Source: an uncultured Clostridium sp.
GTDB lineage: Bacteria; Bacillota; Clostridia; Oscillospirales; Acutalibacteraceae
NCBI GenBank assembly: GCA_958422185.1
Contig: CATZNW010000023.1
Coordinates: 1-43,349 of the forward strand
Direction of reading: 5' to 3'
Length of the DNA: 43,349 nucleotides
Part shown: positions 38,884 to 43,349 of the stretch, piece by piece
Position numbering within the stretch: the stretch's first letter is position 1
Layout: each line of letters opens with the position of its first letter
Notes under the pieces: model-generated
Database searches by the model: none
Told to the model about the DNA's origin: nothing
Seen by the model: only the letters and a program-made list of their open reading frames with translations
Position numbers and translations under genes: made by a program

Positions 38884-40011
38884 TTACATAGAGACTTTTT
38901 TGCTGAAATCCTTAAATATTTCGGAAATCCTGATCTGCTGAGGGCAGACTTTTTCACAACTGCGGCATCCGATGCAGGCGCTCGGCCGTTTGTTTTCAGG
39001 CAGAGCCATAAGCGCAAACGGCGCAATGAATCCGCCGCCCGTAAAGATGTGTTCATTGTAAAGTTTGATCAGCTCGGGAATATTCAGTTCCTGCGGGCAG
39101 TGTGTTGTGCAGTATCTGCAGGCTGTGCAGGGCACGCCGCTCGTCATATGTTTTGCGATCTTAAGCAGCGTTTTCATTTCTTCATCATTAAGCGGCTCGT
39201 CCGTTTCAAACGTTTTGATATTGCTTGCAAGCTGTTCAGAATCCGACATGCCGGAAAGTATCATTGTAACGCCGGAAATGCTCTGTAAAAATCTGAATGC
39301 CCATGCGGGGACCGTTTCGTCTGGGCGCAGGGATTTTAGCTTTTTCTCGTCATCTTCCGCAAGCTTTGCGAGTCTTCCGCCGCGCAACGGTTCCATTACC
39401 CATACGGGGATATTCCATTCGTTTAAGAGCTCAACCTTTTTCTTTGCGTCCTGAAAATCCCAGTCAATGTAATTCAGCTGGATCTGGCAGAATTCCATAT
39501 CTTTGCCGTAGGCTTTCAGAAAACGCTTGATCACGTCATAACTCCCGTGAGCGGAAAATCCCAGATGACGGATCCTGCCGTTCTTTTTCTGTTCTGTAAG
39601 ATAGTCGTAAACCCCGTATTTCGGGTCAAGATAACGGTCTATATTCAGTTCGCACACATTGTGGAAAAGATAAAAATCAAAATGATCCACCTGACATTTT
39701 TTTAGCTGTTCTTCAAATATCTCCTTAACTTTCGGAAAATTCGCAAGATCATATCCCGGGAATTTGGAGGCAAGATAAAATTGACCCCTAGGGAATTCTT
39801 TAAGCACCTTTCCCATTACGATCTCAGAATTGCCGTTATGATATCCCCATGCGGTATCAAAATAATTTACGCCGTGCTCAAAAGCGTACCGCGCCATTTC
39901 TTTTGCAGCGGCTTCGTCTATGTTTGCGTCATCACCCTCAATACAGGGCAGGCGCATGCATCCCATTCCGAGCGCGGAAAGTTTTATACCCTGAAAATTT
40001 TTGTAAATCAA
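38884..40011 (-). CDS. Aldo/keto reductase with C-terminal 4Fe-4S ferredoxin domain
   Basis: The 375-residue protein joins an aldo/keto reductase barrel to a ferredoxin-like tail. The barrel has FDTAWGYHNG (catalytic Asp and Tyr near 51-58), the Lys of LASKFPGYD and the His of YLFHNVCE. The tail carries two cysteine clusters (CTACRYCTTHCPQ near 296 and CIGCRSCEKVCPQ near 346) that should bind two 4Fe-4S clusters. This clostridial type probably exchanges electrons between ferredoxin and an NAD(P)H-linked carbonyl reduction; the substrate is unknown. The start is TTG at 40011 behind GGAGGA. It is a single-gene unit, convergent with tRNA-Val. Confidence 0.9.
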   Translation of the reverse strand: MIYKNFQGIKLSALGMGCMRLPCIEGDDANIDEAAAKEMARYAFEHGVNYFDTAWGYHNGNSEIVMGKVLKEFPRGQFYLASKFPGYDLANFPKVKEIFEEQLKKCQVDHFDFYLFHNVCELNIDRYLDPKYGVYDYLTEQKKNGRIRHLGFSAHGSYDVIKRFLKAYGKDMEFCQIQLNYIDWDFQDAKKKVELLNEWNIPVWVMEPLRGGRLAKLAEDDEKKLKSLRPDETVPAWAFRFLQSISGVTMILSGMSDSEQLASNIKTFETDEPLNDEEMKTLLKIAKHMTSGVPCTACRYCTTHCPQELNIPELIKLYNEHIFTGGGFIAPFALMALPENKRPSACIGCRSCEKVCPQQIRISEIFKDFSKKVSM

Positions 40012-40116
40012 ATGTACTCCTCCAAACTGATTATGTCCAACTCTCGCCGGCTATATTAATTTTAATTCCAACCGGCGTTTACTGTCAAGTGCTGGGCTTG
40101 TTTTTATTCCTTTTAA

Positions 40117-40479
40117 ATGGATCCTACCAAGTTATATTTTCAAAGTATTTCTGAAAAGTCTTTGAAATATTTATTTTTGGATATATTGCAGAATGAATTC
40201 TTATTGAATCAAAAAGTAATGTTTTTTGACCGAGTGATTAAAAATATCGAACCGCTTGAATGGGATATGAAAAGCAGTAAACCACATATCACTGTCGGTT
40301 GCTTTAAAAATGTAACTTCTAATGTAGTTCGGGAGGTTAGTTGTTACAAGGAATTTCCTGTGTGTACAATAAACAAAATCGGAGTTTCGCTGGCAGGAAA
40401 AAGAGGTGTGTGTTTAGGAACATTAAAAAGCTTTACGCTGCCCGAAAACAAAAATCATAATAATGATATTATTCTATGA
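40117..40479 (+). pseudogene. Truncated 2H-phosphoesterase (2'-5' RNA ligase-like) remnant
   Basis: The 120-codon frame has one HxT motif in KPHITVGCF (about residues 54-62), followed by a strand pattern ending in LGTLKSFTLPENK. This resembles the first two-thirds of the small 2'-5' RNA ligase-like 2H family, which needs two HxT/S motifs. The second is missing and the frame ends early. No ribosome binding site precedes the ATG at 40117 or the internal ATG at 40219. The sequence is AT-rich and sits next to a duplicated tRNA end. I read it as a decayed, probably acquired gene. A functional short protein cannot be ruled out. Confidence 0.45.
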
Positions 40480-40523
40480 TAAATAAGCGCTAAAAAAATA
40501 CCAGAGCAACAAAAGTCACTCTG

Positions 40524-40552
40524 GTATTTTTGGTACGCCGGAAGGGATTCGG
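40524..40552. repeat. Direct repeat, copy 1 (tRNA-Arg 3' end and terminator)
   Basis: A 29-base sequence identical to 40740-40768. It contains the last 21 bases of tRNA-Arg(ACG), including CCA, and the start of the terminator. A similar but divergent terminator hairpin adjoins it (40499-40530). Confidence 0.85.
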
Positions 40553-40713
40553 CGTCTGCTGCGGCTGCGCCTTGCATACTAACGGTTCGGCGACCGAAAT
40601 TCTGCGAATTTCAGTACCCGCCTCGCCGCTTTTTGCTAAAAACAGCACAGTGTGCTGTTTTCAAAACGCAAAAACCCTCGCGGGTTCGAATCCCTACAAC
40701 CCAAAATAAAAAA
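40553..40713. other. Hairpin-rich stretch between the tRNA-Arg 3' end copies
   Basis: Several perfect hairpins lie in a row: TTCGG/CCGAA, GAAATTC/GAATTTC, AAAACAGCAC/GTGCTGTTTT and CCC/GGG. Then comes a T-arm-like GGGTTCGAATCCC. No coding frame is convincing. It could be the remnant of an element that used the tRNA end as attachment site, or a small repeat of its own. Confidence 0.5.
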
Positions 40714-40747
40714 AATACCGAAGTAACAAAAGTTACCTCGGTATTTT
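40704..40747 (-). terminator. Terminator of tRNA-Arg
   Basis: On the minus strand AATACCGAGGTAAC pairs with GTTACTTCGGTATT (one mismatch), followed by a run of T residues. Confidence 0.85.
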
Positions 40748-40768
40748 TGGTACGCCGGAAGGGATTCG
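40740..40768. repeat. Direct repeat, copy 2 (inside tRNA-Arg 3' end)
   Basis: This is the second copy of the 29-base repeat, offset by 216 bases. It covers the tRNA 3' end and the beginning of its terminator. Confidence 0.85.
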
Positions 40769-40824
40769 AACCCCCGACCTTCTGGTTCGTAGCCAGACAC
40801 TCTATCCAACTGAGCTACCGGCGC
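40748..40824 (-). tRNA. tRNA-Arg (anticodon ACG)
   Basis: This is a complete 77-base cloverleaf on the minus strand. Acceptor GCGCCGG pairs with CCGGCGT (one G-T pair). The D arm is AGCTCAGTTGGATAGAGT. The anticodon stem TCTGG/CCAGA holds the loop CTACGAA (anticodon ACG). The T arm contains GGGGGTTCGAATCCC. CCA is encoded. Confidence 0.97.
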
Positions 40825-40870
40825 ATGCGAAACACACATAAACATACATATGTATATTTAACGCTCAAAT

Positions 40871-40899
40871 AATATAACACATTAAAAAGCAAAATGCAA
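40871..40899 (-). promoter_or_regulatory. Promoter of tRNA-Arg
   Basis: On the minus strand TTGCAT (40894-40899) is followed after 17 bases by TATATT (40871-40876), about 47 bases before the tRNA. Confidence 0.65.
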
Positions 40900-40922
40900 G
40901 AGTTTTTTATTCAAAATACGCA

Positions 40923-41378
40923 TTATGCGCGGTTATCCGCTTCGCCTTTTTTCTTTTCTATAAATTTTTCCAGTATATCGGCGGAGATCCTGCAGAGTTC
41001 GGGGCAAGGACGCTTTTTATAATATTCCGCCGTGCGGTCTTCCGGGACGGGCGGGGAGACGGTGCCTTTACCGATCCCCAAAAGTTCCCTGCATACTATT
41101 GAGCCGTTTTGCTTTTTGAATTCATTTGCAACTTCCTGAACCATGGCATAAACGCCGGCCTTGCCTTCGTCGCCGTAAAGATTGGAAAGCACATACGTCA
41201 TGCCGGAAACGGTGCCGCAAACCTCTCTCAGCCTTCCCATACCGGCTCCGAAGCCAATGGTCTGCCTTTCGACAAGAGCGGGGTCCAGCCCCATCTCATC
41301 ACAGAATGCAAGGGCAACGGCCTGCGAACAGCCCCTGCCCGTGCAGAAATATTTTTTTGCTATGTCACCCTTACTCAT
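40923..41378 (-). CDS. C_GCAxxG_C_C family redox-type protein
   Basis: The 151-residue protein fits the C_GCAxxG_C_C family, named for its spaced cysteines. It has GRGCSQAVALAFC near residues 14-26 (usually GCAQAV), GFGAGMGRLREVCGTVSGM near 42-60, a Cys in VCRELLG near 96, and a final CPELC. The family is common in anaerobes and probably binds metal or a redox centre; no activity is established to my knowledge. An in-frame ATG exists at 41426, but the ATG at 41378 has GGGAGG upstream and begins MSKGDIAKKYF, the usual N terminus. It overlaps the end of the zinc-ribbon membrane protein gene by eight bases. Confidence 0.85.
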   Translation of the reverse strand: MSKGDIAKKYFCTGRGCSQAVALAFCDEMGLDPALVERQTIGFGAGMGRLREVCGTVSGMTYVLSNLYGDEGKAGVYAMVQEVANEFKKQNGSIVCRELLGIGKGTVSPPVPEDRTAEYYKKRPCPELCRISADILEKFIEKKKGEADNRA

Positions 41379-42060
41379 CAGGCGTAGCCTCCCCGGTAGG
41401 GTCGTTTTGCTGGGGAAGTGCCGCAAAACGGGCTGTCAAATTTCTGTTTGAATCAACCGTAACCGTATATCTGGAGCCGGATGCTACCTGAGAACCGGTA
41501 TCATTGTCATACCAGCCCATAAACTGATAACCGCTGTCAGGAGTGGCAATAAGTGTAGTTCTGGTTCCGGATTCAAAGGTGCCGTCTCCTGTTACGCTGC
41601 CGTTTCCGTCTATATCAACTGAAACGGTAAAGCGTGCCACAGTCGTGGTTGTAGTGGTAGTGGTCGTCCGTTCGGTAGTGCTTTCCGTAGTTCTTTCCGT
41701 TGTTGTCCTGTTTCTTGTAGATCTTTCGGTCTCATCTTCGGTTGTTGTCGTTGTAACGGAAACAGACGGACCGGTTGTCGTTTCTTCATCGTTATTTACA
41801 ACGGCTGCAACGATTATACCCACGATCATCGCAACAAGAATAACCGCCAATACGATTATGATTATTAAGCTTTTTTTATTTTTCTCTTTTTCATCTTCGA
41901 TGTCCGTTTCTTCCGGTTCGTCAAGTTTCTGCGGAGGCTGGTTTTCCACGTCGTCCTCCTCAGGAACGATCTGGCCGTTGTCATCAAACAGGGGAGAGCC
42001 GCAGTTTTCGCAGATATATCTTCCGTCCTGATTATCAAAGCCGCAGTTTTTGCATCTCAT
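41371..42060 (-). CDS. Zinc-ribbon membrane protein with Thr-rich linker and InlB-type B-repeat
   Basis: The 229-residue protein has four parts. The first is an N-terminal zinc ribbon (CKNCGF at 3-8, CENCGSPLF at 18-26). Next are an acidic stretch and one membrane helix (about 63-88, rich in Ile and Val). A linker of mostly Thr, Glu and Arg (about 95-143) follows. The last part is a beta domain resembling the InlB B-repeat (GNGSVTGDGTFESGTRT, GYQFMGWYD). The layout puts the zinc ribbon inside and the repeat outside the cell. The function is unknown; such proteins may sense or anchor. The gene precedes and overlaps the C_GCAxxG_C_C gene. The repetitive linker may vary in length between strains. 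Confidence 0.82.
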   Translation of the reverse strand: MRCKNCGFDNQDGRYICENCGSPLFDDNGQIVPEEDDVENQPPQKLDEPEETDIEDEKEKNKKSLIIIIVLAVILVAMIVGIIVAAVVNNDEETTTGPSVSVTTTTTEDETERSTRNRTTTERTTESTTERTTTTTTTTTVARFTVSVDIDGNGSVTGDGTFESGTRTTLIATPDSGYQFMGWYDNDTGSQVASGSRYTVTVDSNRNLTARFAALPQQNDPTGEATPDE

Positions 42061-42183
42061 ACTTTACATACCTTTCCTATGTTCTGGTTTTAATATAGCA
42101 AGTATAACACAGAAAAAACAAAATAACAACACCGTAAAAGTTAAAGAAATGATAATAATTTTTGCTAATTCCGTTTTTTGGTA

Positions 42184-42212
42184 TTGACTTTTTGTCGATT
42201 TTATAATAAATT
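42184..42212 (+). promoter_or_regulatory. Possible promoter of the lipoprotein gene
   Basis: TTGACT (42184-42189) is followed after 17 bases by TAAATT (42207-42212). A TATAAT at 42202-42207 is too close for this -35. Confidence 0.4.
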
Positions 42213-42266
42213 AGAGTAGTAGCAAATTGATTATGCTTAGTTCGTACTGAAAGGGGTACCAAAGTA

Positions 42267-43229
42267 ATGAAGAAAACAATGAAAACAATTCTCTGTGTTG
42301 TTCTGGTTGCTGCTTTCGTGCTTGCGCTTGCAGGTTGCGAAAAGATCAATTATGTAACGAACGGAACAATTCAGGCGATCAAAGAAGTTCAGGACGGCAC
42401 TTATAACCAGACTGAAGAGACTGAGGAAACAGGCGAATCAACTATTGAGCCGTTTGTTGCAGATACATACGGCGGAATCGAATTTGCCGATGAAGCTGCT
42501 GTTGTTGATTACTATGTTCAGTGCTACAACAACACAAAGTCTCAGACAGCAAATTATATAGATGCTGACGGAAATACCGTTACTTATTATGCTCTTCTCG
42601 GCGAAGAGGATCTTCAGATCGGCAAAGTCCTTATCGAGGGTTCTGAAAACACGGTTATCAACAATCTTGTTCCTACAATTGTAAACGGATTGTTCTCAAA
42701 GAGCACATACGGTCTTCCTCCGTGCAACAACAGGGATCCGCTGCTTGATAATTCAAATCAGGATGCTTCCAACCCGGGTCAGTTTGATTTCAGACAGTCC
42801 TATTTTACTGCCGAGGACTGCCAGGCCTGCAACGTTGTTGACAACGGCGACGGCACTATCACAATTACGATCCAGCCGAAAGCCGGCCAGATGTCTATGC
42901 GCGGCGAGGATTCACAGGGCAGATTCTTTGAGGTTCTCGGAGATATCGGTGCAACAGTAGATTCTATTGAACAGCTTTCATGGGCCAGCGGCACAACAGA
43001 GGAAAACTGCCTTGTAAACTACGAAGGCGGCACAGGTACTGTTAAAATCGATACGGCTACCAATACGATCGTTGAGGCTGATTACCATATGGCTGTTAAT
43101 GTATCCGTAACTCATGCAAATGTGCTTGTAATCACGGATAAGAGCGCATCGATCGAAATTTCTTACGATATGCATTATCCTGCTTCAGATGAATATCTCA
43201 TGGAAGCAAGAGAAATCTCAAGAGCGTAA
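42267..43229 (+). CDS. Secreted lipoprotein of unknown function
   Basis: The 320-residue protein begins with a lipoprotein signal peptide: MKKTMKTILCV, a hydrophobic core, and a lipobox LALAGC ending in Cys24, the lipidation site. An acidic linker follows (ETEETGES region), then a folded domain of about 260 residues rich in Asp, Asn and Thr. I do not recognise it. It has no metal or catalytic motif that I can name. It should be anchored on the outer face of the membrane. The start at 42267 has AAAGGGG upstream. It is followed by a strong terminator and appears monocistronic. Confidence 0.85.
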   Translation: MKKTMKTILCVVLVAAFVLALAGCEKINYVTNGTIQAIKEVQDGTYNQTEETEETGESTIEPFVADTYGGIEFADEAAVVDYYVQCYNNTKSQTANYIDADGNTVTYYALLGEEDLQIGKVLIEGSENTVINNLVPTIVNGLFSKSTYGLPPCNNRDPLLDNSNQDASNPGQFDFRQSYFTAEDCQACNVVDNGDGTITITIQPKAGQMSMRGEDSQGRFFEVLGDIGATVDSIEQLSWASGTTEENCLVNYEGGTGTVKIDTATNTIVEADYHMAVNVSVTHANVLVITDKSASIEISYDMHYPASDEYLMEAREISRA

Positions 43230-43262
43230 GCAAATCAAGCATAATTTAATTTGATTTTAACC

Positions 43263-43293
43263 CGGAGCCGCCCGTCAGGGCGGCTCGTTTTTT
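43263..43293 (+). terminator. Terminator of the lipoprotein gene
   Basis: GAGCCGCCC and GGGCGGCTC form a 9-bp stem with a 4-base loop, followed by a T run. Downstream, 43294-43349 shows only a possible ribosome binding site (AAAGGAG) near the window end. Confidence 0.88.
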
Positions 43294-43349
43294 AGGTTCT
43301 ATGTCAAATGTTGGGGTAGCCAATAAATAAAGGAGCAAGGGAGCAGGCG

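Noticed and set aside
38679..38891. Plus-strand open frame with a peptide like EYSSAGRASALQAEGHRFEP
   Set aside because: It starts in the tRNA-Val promoter and reads through the tRNA and its terminator.
40636..40845. Minus-strand open frame with a peptide like APVAQLDRVSGYEPEG
   Set aside because: It is translation through tRNA-Arg itself and its duplicated end, another classic false gene.
40633..40872. Plus-strand open frame with a peptide like RRKGFEPPTFWF
   Set aside because: It is translation across the antisense strand of tRNA-Arg, a well-known false gene pattern.
41543..42031. 162-codon plus-strand open frame rich in Val and Ser
   Set aside because: It is the complement of the Thr-rich linker and helix of the zinc-ribbon membrane protein; the repeat keeps the opposite frame open.
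1..43349. CRISPR array, insertion sequence or prophage
   Set aside because: No regularly spaced repeats, transposase, integrase or phage structural gene is seen in any frame.

Overview
The window looks like a chromosomal segment of a low-GC, strictly anaerobic, Gram-positive gut bacterium of the class Clostridia, most likely in the Oscillospirales/Ruminococcaceae range. That placement is inference. It rests on a PerR/reverse-rubrerythrin oxidative-stress pair, a GPH-family sugar symporter, frequent TTG and GTG starts behind strong AGGAGG-like ribosome binding sites, a clostridial-type PurF paralogue, and glycosidases for host glycans. I see no transposase, integrase, phage gene or CRISPR array.

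Layout. 1-3.4 kb: a YccF-like membrane protein, a free-standing piece of a FakA/YloV-like protein, and the NAD genes nadB-nadC. 3.4-8.1 kb: a HAD phosphatase, a GPH symporter behind a structured leader, a metallophosphoesterase, and an AT-rich two-gene cassette of unknown function. 8.2-14 kb: a CNNM/CorC-type protein, murA, and a tight operon of a WalJ-like hydrolase, rlmH, an acetyltransferase and a methyltransferase. 14.05-14.24 kb: an orphan, highly structured RNA with its own promoter and terminator. 14.3-17.6 kb: a PurF-like protein lacking the N-terminal catalytic cysteine, then perR, reverse rubrerythrin and a flavin reductase. 17.7-20.1 kb: a membrane-anchored PIG-L-type deacetylase and a 49-residue protein.

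20.1-22.5 kb: an ABC-2 exporter (ATPase and permease). Its leader has the architecture of an unidentified riboswitch: promoter, a 9-bp closing helix at the transcription start, nested helices with a possible pseudoknot, then an intrinsic terminator directly before the ribosome binding site. 22.5-29.8 kb: a five-gene operon of cytoplasmic glycosidases (GH89, GH36, two GH29, one GH43-like), suited to taking apart imported mucin or blood-group-type oligosaccharides. One fucosidase is out of frame at a run of ten A residues just after its start codon.

30-37.8 kb: a nine-gene operon with a coherent metabolic theme. It holds D-amino-acid aminotransferase, the two halves of a D-glutamate-cyclase-like protein (DUF4392 and DUF1445) on either side of 5-oxoprolinase subunits B and C, then subunit A, alanine racemase, a YbaK-type aminoacyl-tRNA deacylase and an RlmA-type methyltransferase. 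I read it as a route from D-alanine and D-glutamate through 5-oxoproline to glutamate, possibly for salvaging peptidoglycan. 37.8-43.3 kb: exoA, tRNA-Val, a ferredoxin-type aldo/keto reductase, a truncated 2H-phosphoesterase-like gene, tRNA-Arg with a duplicated 3' end, two small cysteine-rich or membrane proteins, and a lipoprotein.

The observations most worth following up are the D-glutamate/5-oxoproline operon, the ABC-exporter leader, the A10 frameshift in the fucosidase, and the orphan structured RNA.
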